Origin: Chara braunii | Taxonomy: Eukaryota > Streptophyta > Charophyceae > Charales > Characeae | DNA: 40,862 nucleotides | Direction of reading: 5' to 3' | Assembly (NCBI GenBank): GCA_003427395.1 | Contig: BFEA01000071.1 | Coordinates: 3,737,754-3,778,615 of the forward strand | Shown here: one piece after another, positions 10,130-20,522 of the stretch | Layout: each line of letters starts with the position of its first letter | Numbering within the stretch: the first letter of the stretch is position 1 | Program-made: the position numbers and the translations under genes | Notes under the pieces: generated by a model | Told to the model about the DNA's origin: nothing | What the model saw: the letters and a program-made list of their open reading frames with translations, nothing else | Database searches by the model: none

Positions 10130-11764
10130 ATGTGGAAGGGTTGACGGCAAGGGGGGAGGAGGGGGATAGGGGGAAGGCTGAACGGGGGATGAGTAATAGT
10201 AAGTTAGGATTGGGATGCGAGAAGTCGGGGGGCGAGGGGAGTGAAGGTAAGAAGGCAAGAGAGTCGGGGTTACGGTCCAGGAGATGGGGACAGATGGGGG
10301 ATGACGAAGTGGACTGGAATGAGTTTGTCAGAGATCGTGGGAGAAGTGGGTCGATTATGCAGCCAGGGCTAGTTATGTGAGATATAGGTAGGGTCCCTCA
10401 CGACTGACAGGGGGACTGTATAAATAAAGTGATGGAGAGGAGAGTCGTGGGCACGTTCAATCGGGAAGTGGAAGGGGATATAGAGGGATGCGGAGAGGAA
10501 GTTGGATCTGGTAGGACGGTGTAGGACGGGGGGCTGGTTCAGACTAAAGGGGCACAAGGTCTGTAACGAGGGAGTAGGTGGAAGGTGTGCCAGCCAGGGA
10601 TTAAGGAGGATGATTGGTGGGGTATGACCAAGATGGGATCCGGAGGAATGTAGTCGGAATGGGATTGGGTGGAGTGGTGAGGTCGGAGCTGGACCAGAGG
10701 GGATCGAAATGGGATCGGAGTGGGTCAATGTGAGAGGCGGAGTGGGATCGGGGTGAAGTCGGAGTGGGATCGGGTGGGGTCGGAGCGGGGTAGGGATACA
10801 ATCGATCGAGGTCGGAGTGAGGGTGTGGGTGAAGAAGGTGCTAGTCAATGGTCAAGATGGATGATTGATGGGGTGGGACCAGGATGGGATTGGGTGGGAT
10901 ATAATCGGAATGGGTTGGGTGGCGTGGTGAGGTCGGTATAGGATCGGAGGGGATGGGGATGAGATCGAAAGGGTCGGTGTGGGAGGCAAAATGGGATCGG
11001 AGTGATGTCGGGGTGAGATCGGGTGGGGTCAGAGCGGGGTAGGAACGGAATCGATTGGGGTCGGAGCGAGGGTGTGGGTGGAAAGGGTGCCAACCAGGGG
11101 TTAAGAGGAATGTTGTGGGGTGGGATTATGATGGGATCGGGTGGAACGTAGTCGGAAAGGGGTTGGGTGGTGTGATGAGGTCGGAGCGGGACCAGCAGGG
11201 ATCGGGATAGGGTCAGAGTGGGTCGACATGGAGTATGGAATGGGATCGGAGTGGGGTCGGAGTGGGATTGGGTGGGGTCGGAGCGGGGTAGGGATGAGGT
11301 TGATTGAGGTCGGGGCGAGGGTGTGGGTGAAGAGGGTGCCAGTCCAGACTCAAGATGGATGATTGGTGAGGTGGAACCAGAATGGGATCAGGTGGAGTGT
11401 AGTCGGAAAAGGGTCGGGATGTGTGGTACGATCGGAGCAGGAGCGGAGGGGATCGGGATAGGGTCGAATTAGGTCGGTGTGGGAGGCGGAATGGGATCGG
11501 AGTGAGGTCGGAGTGGGATCGAGTGGGGTTGGGTGGTGTGATGAGGTCGGAGCGGGACCGACGGGGATCGGGATAGGATCGGAGTGGTTCGACGTGGGGG
11601 GTGGAATGGGATCAGAGTGGGGTCGTAGTGGGATCAGGTGGGGTCGGAGCGGGGTAGGGATGAGACTGATTGAAGTTGGGGTGAGGGTGTGGGTGAAGAG
11701 TGTGCCAGTCAGAACTCAAGATGGATGATTGGTGAGGTGGGACTAAGAGAGTGCCAGTCAGAAC
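10130..11764. repeat. G-rich minisatellite with about 250-bp higher-order monomers
   Basis: Almost purely G/A/T-rich on the plus strand, built of 10-15-bp words such as GGGATCGGAGTGGGGTCGGA. These are organised into larger units that each start with a GATGGATGATTGGTG-like block and end with GTGTGGGTGAAGAGGGTGCC. Unit starts are at about 10607, 10857, 11105, 11353 and 11719, so the spacings are 250, 248, 248 and 366; the 366-bp unit has an internal duplication. The part before 10585 is G-rich but less regular. Several open frames cross the array because the repeat lacks stops; they are not genes. Its position directly 5' of the minus-strand LINE suggests a monomeric 5' UTR (inference). Confidence 0.8.
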
Positions 11765-11770
11765 TCAAGA

Positions 11771-11869
11771 TGTTGTTGTTGTCGTTGCTGTTGTTGTTGT
11801 TATCACCACAATCGTTGTTGTCGCCGTTGTTGTTGTTGCTTTTGTCATTGTTGTTGTTGTTGTTGTTGA
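11771..11869. repeat. (TTG)n trinucleotide microsatellite
   Basis: Imperfect GTT/TTG repeats interrupted by GTC and GCT, directly after the last G-rich monomer. Long valine or leucine frames across it are artefacts of the repeat. Confidence 0.9.
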
Positions 11870-13402
11870 GATTGACGGCAAAACAGGTGAGATTGTCATT
11901 GTCTTTGCAGTCGATGTTGGGGTTGATGCTGTTGGCGTCTTCCGTGGTGTCGTCATCGTCATCATAGTAGCGGTCCTCCAGCGTAGCGCAAAGACCTTGC
12001 CCCCCTTCAAGCTCGTCTTAGTAGTGCCACATCAAGTCGTCCAGTCGTGGAGAGCCTGTAATAGCATCCAGGTGGGGGGGCGGCCCCTCCTCCAACTCCC
12101 ATGTAACCTCCAGCAAACACTGCCGCATACTGTGAATCCACAAGATTGACGGTACTTTCCTTTCAGCAGCAGCCGATCTCAGCTTCGCCACCACCTGGCT
12201 TACACACTCACTGCCCGCTTGAACAATAGCAAGCCACGCATGAACTCCTAGTTCCCGTGAACGCGCCATCACCAACCACCACTCAGTTCTCACCCCTACG
12301 TGTATTTCAGCCCATGTCACTCACCCCTACCCACACCTAGTAACTCCCCTCCTTACTGACCTCGCCCTCACCAAGAGGTCCAACGATAACACACCACATG
12401 GCACGCAATCGGTCAGTTCAGAGGCCACGTTAGATGATGAAGGCACCGTCCTGACGTGCCGCGTGAAGAGCAGGCCGGGCCTTGCCGGCCGGTCCCCAGC
12501 GGGGGACCAAGGTGAGCTGTCCAGAAAGCAGAAATGCACAGATATCACAACGAAGGAGAACTAAAGGAGCGAACTCAATTGTCAATGAAAGCCCTCTCTC
12601 GCCACCACCAACAATGTACTCGACGCTCTTCCTCCTACTGGCGCTCAGCGCCCAGACTACGATCATACTATGCTAGCCTATCAAAATGACAAAGCAAACC
12701 AGTTGACGTCAGCAGCAGCAACCGAAGTACGTGCAGATGTCGACCATGCAGACCTCTGCCAGGACCAGGTACGTGCTCTCACATCATCTCCCCACTCGCC
12801 CTCTCTTTGCTCACCCTCGTCTTCTCCCCCACGCTCCTTGGCACCACCGCCAATCCCCGCTGACCACCCAACGGCTCAAGCCCGGCTATGGAGGCTGAGC
12901 TATGGCGCCACTTACATGCAGCACCCACCACCGGCGACCGTGCTCGCCCAGGCACCCAGCGATAGCAGCCGCGAGAGTTCACTCAAGCAGCGCTGCTGCA
13001 ATGCACACAAGTGCCTGAACGCCTCCTCGTGGCCTCGCTCTTTCCTAAATGGAAATGAGCCAGGCAGGCAGCAGCCTGGACTGGGACGCACGCATGCCCA
13101 GTAGCTTCACGTTGGGCTAAAGTGTTGGCGCCCAGGCCCGTTCAGACAGTGGCCTGGGCCCACAGCAGTTAGGCGCGCCCAGCCACCCAGCGCCATGTGA
13201 GGTGTTCCCTGCTCTCTGATAGGCTGAGAGGCCTGCTTCCACGTTGCAAAGAGAAGAGCCTAGAAGGCTCACTGAAGATTCTGATTTTTCTCGAGCAGGG
13301 CGTATGTAACCAACTGGCACGTGGTAACCCGCAAGGGCTGGCAATTTTTGCAATATTCAGGCGATTTTGAGATGCGGGGCCCGCCTTCACTTAGGGCGGG
13401 CT
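11870..13402. other. Degraded sequence, no gene recognised
   Basis: GC-moderate DNA with short CT-rich pieces and a GC-rich patch around 12470-12510 (TTGCCGGCCGGTCC). Short frames on both strands (for example 12018-12320 minus and 12670-13104 plus) show no domain I know. The stretch near 12610-12660, with CTCTTCCTCCTACTGGCGCT and GGCGCTCAGCGCC, resembles modules in the LTR-like sequences near 16500, 26086 and 40700, so part may be an old LTR fragment. Confidence 0.35.
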
Positions 13403-13564
13403 CGGTGCTCGCAGCAGGGGGGACCTTATGGGCATGCCGAGGGCTGAGACCCTCACACTATTTCTACTGGAACCCAAAACATGCGGTGCTTGCAGCAGGG
13501 GGGACCTTATTGGCATGCCGAGTGCTCAGGCCCTCACACTATTTCTACTGAAACCCAAAACATC
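13403..13564. repeat. 81-bp tandem duplication (two units)
   Basis: Units 13403-13483 and 13484-13564 are nearly identical. Both contain CAGCAGGGGGGACCTTAT, GGCATGCCGAG and ACACTATTTCTACTG, with a handful of substitutions. Because the period is 81 the open frame is kept through both units, but there is no sign of a protein. Confidence 0.9.
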
Positions 13565-14145
13565 CTATTTTGACTGAACCCTCGAGCATCCTTTTGACTC
13601 TTGATCGTGCCGCACTGGAGCTGAGCTGCACAGGCTATAGCACTTTGAAGTTTGAACCCCCGCGCCCCCTTAAAAAAAAGAAAAAGAGTCTGATTTTTTT
13701 GGCTCATGGGAATCTCACCTGCCACGAAAGCCTTCTGGCCATGCATGAACACTCCACAAATCAGACCTGGCACCACAAAACCCTCCTGAGAACCAGCAGC
13801 TGTGTTGTCATGTTCGCCATACGCAACGCCACGAAAACAAAAGCATGACTGTGCAAGACTGTTTCATCGGACTTTCACTAACTCATCACGAGGCTGGACC
13901 TCGACAGTTCTCCCAGGATGCGTTTGACTAATGGATAAGTAGTAAGGGCTCACCATGTTGCCCAGAATTAGTGCTACTCTGAGAAAAGTGGTTGACTTTA
14001 CAGGTTTTTTTAAATCAGTTTGAAATGTTAAATCACCTAACATCAACAACGGATCCACCTGGAGTTCAGAGAATACATCGTTCTACAAGAGGGGCAGGCA
14101 GGAAAGAACGAAACCTGTACCCAACATAACAAGTCACAAATCAGG
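13565..14145 (-). other. Unassigned; possible LINE endonuclease remnant at 13864-14058
   Basis: The minus-strand frame 14058-13864 reads DPLLMLGDLTF, then KSTTFLRVALILGNMVSPYY, then HPGRT. This has the order of landmarks of a LINE endonuclease (LGGDFN, then a variable serine-rich stretch, then HPG). It differs from the endonucleases of the two long LINEs, so it would belong to another family. The evidence is resemblance only. The rest of the stretch has no feature. Confidence 0.25.
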
Positions 14146-14390
14146 TTTTCCTTTTATATTTCTTTTTCTTTTTCCTTTTTTTCCATTAAAAAAAAAAAAA
14201 CAGGTCCTTATGGTCCTGTCTCCTTTTCCATTTCTGGGAAGCATCTGTCCGGTTATTTCTCCCCCGGCAAGTCATTGGGTTACATTTGCACACGCCCACT
14301 TCCTTCCGTTCAGCTGAAGGACCCCCTGCTCAGCATGATTCCTCCATTAACATGGTGGAAGATTGACTGCCAGCTCGTCATCTAACTTTC
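14146..14390 (-). mobile_element. LINE 3' tail, 5'-truncated solo copy
   Basis: T-rich run 14146-14187, an A-run, then CAGGTCCTTATGGTCCTG and on through a CCATTTCTGGGAAGCATC block to GGAAGATTGACTGCCAGCTC at about 14360-14379. The order and spacing match the tail of the long LINE (1868-2090) along its whole length. On the minus strand it is therefore the last 200-odd bases of the same LINE family plus poly(A). It is more diverged than the copy at 1341, so older. Confidence 0.8.
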
Positions 14391-14777
14391 TGGGCCATGT
14401 AACCCCTTCAAATTATTCGGCTGGTGGCAGGGGTCATCAGCTGGGACTTCTTGGGAATTACCTCCTTGGACAGCCTCCAGCCAATTGTCTTTTTCCCAAG
14501 GCTGGGCCGGCAACCGGCCGGTTCACCTCCCCCGGTCCACCCGGATCCGGACCAGCCCAGGGGGGCTGCACCGGAAAACCGGTTTTCAAAAATAATGCCC
14601 AGGATTTTTCGTTTTTTTTTTTTTTTTTTTTGTCGGCGGATTCGGACTGCGCTTTTCGAGATCTGTCCAAATCCGCAATAAAATTTGGAAGGTGCGAATT
14701 TTTTTGGGGGGGGTTTCCAAGAGGGGGGAGGGCATACTATCGGGTGGGGCCAGGGAGTCGGAGGTTGGCCTTTATGT
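14391..14777. other. GC-rich degraded stretch with small palindromes
   Basis: Contains a CCGG-rich patch (14500-14590), a perfect 14-base palindrome GAAAACCGGTTTTC at 14574-14587, a T-run (14610-14631), and an 11-of-12 inverted repeat (14636-14647 with 14665-14676). No gene recognised. The CCGG-rich patch resembles 15480-15620 in composition. Confidence 0.4.
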
Positions 14778-14813
14778 GGAGGGGTCAAGTAAACTGCTTT
14801 ACTTGACCCCTCC
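14778..14813. repeat. Perfect hairpin, 16-bp arms
   Basis: Arms 14778-14793 and 14798-14813 are exact reverse complements, with the four-base loop CTGC. No known role; see findings. Confidence 0.9.
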
Positions 14814-14957
14814 GTGGCCTTTCAAATTTCAATTCGACCATATACCTCTTCATTGGTTTATGCCATCAGGCATTGGTATTCTAGAGGCCGAACGACATAT
14901 GCTGTTGGGAGGTGCTTGCCCAAAGTTATAGCTCTTCGGGATACCGAGCTCTAAACT

Positions 14958-15204
14958 GGAAAAGTTATGGGTTGAGGTTTCAGCTCGTGCAGGCAGAGAG
15001 CTTCCTTTTGTTTTTCCCTTATATGGTGAGTCATCAATCCGCTTTCCTTTTGTTTTTCCTTTATACAGTGGGTCATCAGTCCGAAAGTATTTCGCCTCGT
15101 GCGCTGTCCAGATACATGTAGTGGAGCAAGGGTCATTCTTGGGCTTGCACCTCGGACTGCTGCTCTGATTTTACGACCAGAAACCTCAACCCATAACTTT
15201 TTCC
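14958..15204. repeat. Inverted repeat with 24/25-bp arms, MITE-like
   Basis: The left arm 14958-14981 and the right arm 15180-15204 are complementary apart from one extra T in the right arm. The 198-bp interior carries a 42-bp direct repeat (15003-15044 and 15045-15086), each unit starting TCCTTTTGTTTTTCC. No target-site duplication is evident next to the arms, so the assignment to a transposon is tentative. Confidence 0.6.
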
Positions 15205-15629
15205 CCACAGAATAGGGATGTCTGAGAAGCATATAAACACAGCAAAGCCTGGGCTAAATCATGCTGTTCCTATCCTCCTCTCCACTTCGGTCGAGGATTA
15301 ACACTTGCGTACTGTAGCGGGTTTGTGGTCTCTTAGACTGCAGTATCAATCTGAAACTAGTAAAATCCATATAGAAACAGGACCCGGTGTTTTGACGAAA
15401 ACACGTGGAAGTGGGGTTCAAAAGGCCCTGTTTGTTGTTTCAAAGAGGACACTAGCCTCCCAAGGGCTCGGCAAATGCAGTAACGCCCGTCGATCCCCAG
15501 TACCCCCCCCCCAGCATGATGCGCTGGACTCGACCGGGGGCCTGCCGGGCCAGTCGACCGGCCGGTCCGACCGGCAGGCTCCCGGTTGGGGGAAGGGCCC
15601 CCGGTCCAACCGGGGACCGGCACTGCTTT
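15205..15629. other. Unassigned, including CCGG-rich insertion-like patch
   Basis: 15205-15479 is ordinary sequence. 15480-15625 is very GC-rich (for example CGACCGGCCGGTCCGACCGG, around 15557-15577) and interrupts the LINE RT fragment that continues at 15630. Frames here are shadows. Confidence 0.4.
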
Positions 15630-15890
15630 TTCCAATTTATCTTCATCTCCAAACACAGTCTGAATGCTTCCATCCAATGCACTAACAGATGATTTGGAGG
15701 CTCAGATCAGAATTGTCAGGTCATCAGCAAACATAATCACTGTTGGAAAATACAGATGATGGTTCTAAAGGAGGAGCCGGAGTCAATTATTGGCAGTCTT
15801 TGGATCAATGGGTCCTCACGAGGAAGGATGCTATGGCTGCCATTCCATTACAAAAGATAAATTGGCAGGAAAAAGGAAAATAGATGGATC
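15630..15890 (-). pseudogene. LINE reverse transcriptase fragment
   Basis: The minus strand reads, in slightly shifted frames, VIMFADDLTILI (around 15706-15741) and then MEAFRLCLEMKINWKK. These match VIMFADDLTVLI and MEAFRLVSEMRVNWKK of the long LINE (copy 1). The catalytic FADD is preserved, but the surrounding frame has stops. It breaks off into the GC-rich patch at about 15625. It belongs to the same LINE family; whether it is part of the same insertion as the tail at 14146-14390 is unclear. Confidence 0.8.
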
Positions 15891-16278
15891 TAGAAGTTCA
15901 AGGTGTAGTCGAACGGATGTGGAACTTGGGTAGAACCGTAGGAGTCTGATAATAAGTTATTGAGCTTAACACGCATCATTATAAAGGAGTCTCATCCATT
16001 TCCTTAATTTGAAATGAGCCACGTACACCGTCAAGTTCAACCTCGCATACACCAATGAACATGCACATGAGAGTTCACAAGTGAGAAGCCCAAACAGAGA
16101 TACAATCAACACTCGAATATGTTGTCTCCAATATTATTATCAATATACAAGAATGTTTGTCTCCAGCGGCTCTGCCGCACACACACACAACGGATCTCAA
16201 TCAGGTGGCGACTATGGGTTCTCTCTCTTCTCTCTTTCTCTCTTCTTTTGCTTCTCTCCCGACTTGGCTCGCTCTGCC

Positions 16279-16280
<2 letters not shown>
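15891..16280. other. No gene recognised; leads into (CT)n tract
   Basis: AT-moderate sequence becoming pyrimidine-rich after 16215 (CTCTC, CTTCT runs). No domain or motif seen. Confidence 0.5.
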
Positions 16281-16355
<75 letters not shown>

Positions 16356-16356
16356 N

Positions 16357-16446
<90 letters not shown>
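16281..16446. repeat. (CT)n microsatellite with (ATCT)n end
   Basis: About 155 bp of CT repeats, then TATC/ATCT repeats to about 16450. The single 'n' at 16356 suggests a gap whose length is not known. Serine-leucine frames through it are artefacts. Confidence 0.95.
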
Positions 16447-16452
<6 letters not shown>

Positions 16453-16490
16453 ACCTAGATCGTCACCCTGGATACACCCACTCAGGTAGC

Positions 16491-16682
16491 TTACACCTTG
16501 GCTGCTATGGCCGCCGTCCTCCTGCTCTACCCCTAACCTAGCTATGGAGTCACTCGCGAGTGCCCTCTTCTTCTTCGGGCGCGCAGTGCCCAGGTTGTCT
16601 TAATGCACAGGCAGCAGCAGCGCTTCCGCATCTCGCAACTGAACAAGGATGGGCCGCTGCACTGTAGCAGCTAAATATAGGA
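16491..16682. repeat. Family C dispersed repeat (LTR- or promoter-like)
   Basis: Matches, in inverted orientation, 40565-40770. Shared blocks in order are ATGGCC..GTCCTCCTGCTCTAC, TAGCTATGG, CAGCAGCGCTTCCGCA and GCCGCTGCACTGTAGCAGCTA followed by AATAG. In both copies a long CT/GA microsatellite lies just outside the same end. The TATATTT on the minus strand near 16672-16680 could be a TATA element. I take it as part of an LTR or a similar terminal region; no coding part is attached. Confidence 0.6.
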
Positions 16683-17307
16683 CTTGGCTTCGCTTGGCTT
16701 GACTTGGCTTGGCCTGCTTCTCAGAGCTGGTTCCCGTTGTCCCGCTGCTGCGCGATCATCGTCGTCGCCGTGTGCTGATCTTTGCCATCGTCATCATCAT
16801 AGAAGAGGGAGTGTGCCATCGTTATTGGCGTCAGGAGGAGGAAGGGCGCCAAGGCGTCAGGTCAGCATAAGGCGGCACATCAGCATCTGCCACGCCGCCA
16901 ACCTGCCACACGCCACGCGTCGCCAACCCGCCACGCCGCCAACCCGCCAACCCACCAACCTGCCACGCGCCCCGCTTGCACGCCCAAATTGTGCGCTAGA
17001 TTGTGAGCGCTTACATGCGCCACTATTCCCCGCTGCTGCTGTGCACCATGTCAGCGATTAAGCGCCGTTGCTGCCCGCTATTGGGCGCGCTCCGCTGCTT
17101 ACCGCAAGAAGATTGCGCGCTTACCTGTCGCGCGCCAGCCATACGCGTCCCTGCGCGCTAGTTGCCCGTCGCGCGCCATCGCACCTGCGGGATTGAAGGT
17201 CACCGTGAGGAAGAAGCCGCTGCGTGTTAAAAGAGAAGACTGCCATCGATGCGGGAAGAGAAGACCGCCAGGAAGACCGTGGAGAAAATAAAGCGGCAGA
17301 CGTCGAC
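16683..17307. other. No gene recognised; short direct repeats
   Basis: Contains GGCTTGACTTGGCTTGG-like repeats (16685-16715) and CGCCAACCTGCCACGC-type repeats (16890-16975). Likely LTR or 5' leader sequence of a decayed retroelement. No coding evidence. Confidence 0.4.

Positions 17308-17390
<83 letters not shown>
17308..17390. repeat. (GA)n microsatellite
   Basis: About 83 bp of GA repeat with one AAAG interruption. It mirrors the (CT)n tract at 16281, so the two flank about 0.9 kb in inverted orientation. Confidence 0.95.
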
Positions 17391-17391
<1 letters not shown>

Positions 17392-18451
17392 AATACAAGA
17401 TTGGTTGCACAGGCGAAGAAGATAAAGTGGCAGCCATAGCCGCCGAGCTCGGGACTAAAGAAGACGAAGTCAGAGGTGACGAAGAAGAAAGAGGGAGCAA
17501 AAGGGAGGAAGGAGAGACGAGGAAGAAGAAGGAAGCCATAGCCAAGGTTGGGCGAGAAGAAGATAGAAGGGGGAAAGAAAAGGGAGGTTGATGAAGGAGA
17601 AGGGTCAGCCGCCATAGCCGGAGGTCAAAGAGTTGACCGGCGAGGTTTGACCGGAAGTTTGACCAAGTCCAACCAGCGCTGACCAGCGTTGACCTAGAGT
17701 GTTGACCGGAGGCGTTGACCAAGATATTGACGAAGGTGGAGTTGGCATAATCTCGCCAAGCCTTCAGCCTACCCCCTCGCCCTGTGGATGTACACCACCC
17801 CTTTGTACTTGTTGAGTCAGTTTGTCTCTTCTTTCTGCATTGAGTCACTTTTGTCCACGTTGATAGTACTCTGTGCATGCGGTCGTAGAGTTGTGGTGAC
17901 TAAACCTGCACGGGCTTTGTAGGGCCAAAGGCCATGTCTGACGATTGACACGTCCCGGGGACAAGACCCCCAAGGACCGGTACAGACCGGCGGGCTGCTC
18001 AGTGTGGCATGGTAGGCCTGAAATCCGAGCTGTAGGCTGCACATCCGGGTGTCTCAAGTCTTGAGAGGGCTCTGCTGACCATGCCGTCCTGACCGCGACG
18101 TTAAAGAATTCCAGAGGACTTATGGGGGATCTCCTTGAATGCCTCTTGATCAGCAGTATAGTCCTGTAGTGACAGCCTTAGAGTAGGTTAGGCTAGTGAC
18201 CATAGTTGACAGGGTCTGATCCAGTGTGAAAGTCGGGTGGGATTGATCGCTGGTGCAAGGTGCACTGGGATTTGGAAAGTTTCGGTGACAGTGGTGGTGA
18301 AAGCTTTCGTCGGTTGTGGTAATCTGGTTGGATCAAAGGAGAAGGCTTTATGGTCCCTTAGAGAGTCAGTCAGTCAGTCTGTTAGTCAGTGGTGGAGAAT
18401 TGGTCTAAGTGGTGAGGAGTGGAGCTATCACTTGGTTCTGCATCTTTCACC
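17391..18451 (+). other. Probable 5' LTR/leader of the Ty3/gypsy element, with TTGACC cluster
   Basis: Sequence between the GA tract and the gag start. It has GCCATAGCC modules like those in other LTR-like stretches here, a cluster of TTGACC words at about 17628-17735, and AGTC repeats (18365-18385). I could not match it to the sequence after the element's 3' end (25288 on), so a true 5' LTR is not demonstrated. Confidence 0.35.
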
Positions 18452-20448
18452 ATGGTGACCACCAAGACAGGAACTAGCACCACCCCTTATAGCAGGGCGC
18501 AAGAAGAGAAAGTAACCGCCATTCTGAGAGAAAAGAAAGAGAAGATGGAGAAGAAGGAGCTGATCAAGCAGGCGAAGATGATGGAATTGATGGAAGAGCA
18601 GAAGGCGAAGAAGAAACAAATGGAGAAGGAATTGGAAAAATGGAAGAAAGAGCAGGAGGAGAAGCTGGCGGTAGTAGAAGCGAAAGCAGAAGCAGAAGTA
18701 GAAGAAGAAGAAGAAGGAGAAGAAGAGGAGGAGGTTCCCCTGCAAAGAATGTAAGAAGAGAAGAGAGAGGGGAATCAAGTGGGGCACAAGAGAGAAAGAC
18801 AAAGATGGAGAAGATGGTGACAGAGTGGGTGGCCAATCTGGCCCTGGGGGAAGAAGAAGAGGCCATGTTGTTTGCCCCCCAAGCCGAAAGGGAGGTTGTT
18901 ATGAAGGAGTTGGGGCAGGAGGAGAACCCCTTGCGCCGTGAGGCCAAGGATAAGGAAAAGAGGCTGGAGTGGAAGTTGTGCCTTGCGAAAAAGAGAACAA
19001 GGCGATTGGAGGCTGCAGAAAAAATGGAGAGGGATTTAAGAGTTGTCGAGAAGCAACAAGGACAAGTGGAGGCACAGGTAGATCTCCAGAGAAAAGTAGA
19101 GCTTCTGTCCCAGAATATGGAGGTAATGTAGAGGGCCCAACAGGAGCAGCTGCGCTATTTAAGATGCCATGATACTACTTTGCAGTCCATGCGCATGGGG
19201 TTTAAAAACTTTGCAGGAGAGATGATGATGCGTGTGGGCACGAAACTGCGCGTTGCCATGGAAGGCACTGAGAGGTTTTGTAGAGGCGCCATAGAAGGCC
19301 CCAAGCTAGCAGCCCCCAAAGAAGAGGAGGCACAACCCCATCGCGAGCACATCAAGGCCAAGTTCCCTGAACCCTATGGTGGGAAGAAGGGAGAGGACTT
19401 TGATAATTGGGAAGCCATATAAGTCCTACATACATCTACAGGACATCATGCCTGATAACCATGTTCTCGTGGCTTTTCAAGCCCTGAAGGACGAAGCGGC
19501 TAGCTTTGCTAGGTCGCTTGCTCGCGCCACCAACTGTGATAATGACATGGTCACATACTCCTTCACTCACCTAAGTGAGTTTTTAGCCACCCTCCATAAG
19601 CAATTTGCAGATGTCACTAGAGGTCTTAGGGCATCTGACAAGTTCCAAACAATCCATACGCGACAGTGGAGAGTGCAAGGGCACTCAAAGCCAACATGGA
19701 TGAATTAGTCGTTGTCCCTGGACATGGGGTCACTGAGCCCCAACTTGTCCAATTGTTTTATCGCTCCATGCTCGAGACTTTACACGGGCACTTCTTTGAT
19801 ACAAAGCAACAACCTAATATGACGTATGACGCACTTAGTTGAGAGGTTGTTGCTTTCGAGGCCCAGTCCATGCCAGTTACCACTTTCTGGCACAAGGACC
19901 TCGCCAAAGGCAAAAAGTGGAAAGGGCAAACCATCTCAGGCCAAGTTAAGGCCAAGGACAGTCTTATTCTTACAATGGAGGGAGGTGGTCTGGAAGAGGT
20001 TTCCTACAGTGAGATTGAGTGGGGCCTGGATGAGGCGGACAGTAGCGTAGGCCAGGGGGGTACTTATGATGTTGTTGCGGTTGGAGGGAGGCCGCAAGGA
20101 AGAGGAAGAGGCCAGGGCCAAGGGGGCCATGCCTCTGGTGGTCGAGGGCAGGGCTGCCAGGGGGTTGGCGATAAAGGAAACCACCAAGCGGGAGGAAGGG
20201 GTCAAGGTCCCCCGTCAAACCGCCTTTGTCGAAATCGGTCACCTCCCAGGTGGGGTAATTGGCACCCTGGTCGGCCTGAGGGCCAGCCCTGGAAATCCTT
20301 GGGCATTGAAAAGAAAGACTGGCAGGACAAGATAGATAATTGGCAATGTGTGTTTTGCGGTGACCCCAAGCACAACATCAAATTTTGCCCAAAATATAGG
20401 AATGCCCGAAGAGCTGCTGCAGAGTCAGCAAAAGGCAACCGTCGGTAG
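18452..20448 (+). pseudogene. Ty3/gypsy gag with coiled coil and zinc knuckle
   Basis: Structural protein of the retrotransposon particle. The start at 18452 has a strong plant-like context (CACCATGG). The first 100 residues are a highly charged lysine/glutamate coiled coil (for example MEKELEKWKKEQEEK) ending in a glutamate run. The frame changes near 18730 and there is a TAG at 19129. The middle (19139-19422, then another frame to 19708) holds the capsid-like part. A glycine/arginine/glutamine-rich stretch (20090-20220) precedes one zinc knuckle, CVFCGDPKHNIKFC (C-x2-C-x4-H-x4-C), at about 20347-20388. Confidence 0.85.
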
Positions 20449-20522
20449 GGGTCGCAACTGCCCTTACCCCTGGACCATGTGGAGATGAGTGCGAGCACCA
20501 GATAGAAACTCCCACTCCATGT

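Larger units (their letters stand above)
1868..10130 (-). mobile_element. Long LINE-1-like retrotransposon (copy 1), near full length
   Basis: This is a plant-type non-LTR retrotransposon of about 8.3 kb on the minus strand. From 5' to 3' it has ORF1 with a CCHC knuckle (about 10115 to 7497), ORF2 with APE-type endonuclease, reverse transcriptase and a C-terminal zinc finger (7205 to 2727), an 860-bp 3' UTR with telomere-like motifs, and an A-rich tail (T-rich 1868-1897). Frameshifts and stops make it inactive. The 5' boundary is uncertain. ORF1 coding similarity stops near 10115, and a G-rich tandem array follows immediately and may be its 5' UTR. No target-site duplication can be read, because another copy of the same family abuts the tail. 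Confidence 0.9.

Noticed and set aside
10132-11728. Several long glycine/arginine/serine frames in the G-rich array, two of them very similar to each other
   Set aside because: Their similarity follows from the 250-bp monomers. The repeat simply lacks stop codons, and no frame is kept through all units.
16081-16541. Frames of up to 140 codons of serine-leucine repeats
   Set aside because: They are translations of the (CT)n tract and contain the gap base at 16356.
18419-19131. Host coiled-coil protein gene
   Set aside because: The charged coiled coil is followed in order by capsid, knuckle, protease and RT of a Ty3/gypsy element, so it is gag.
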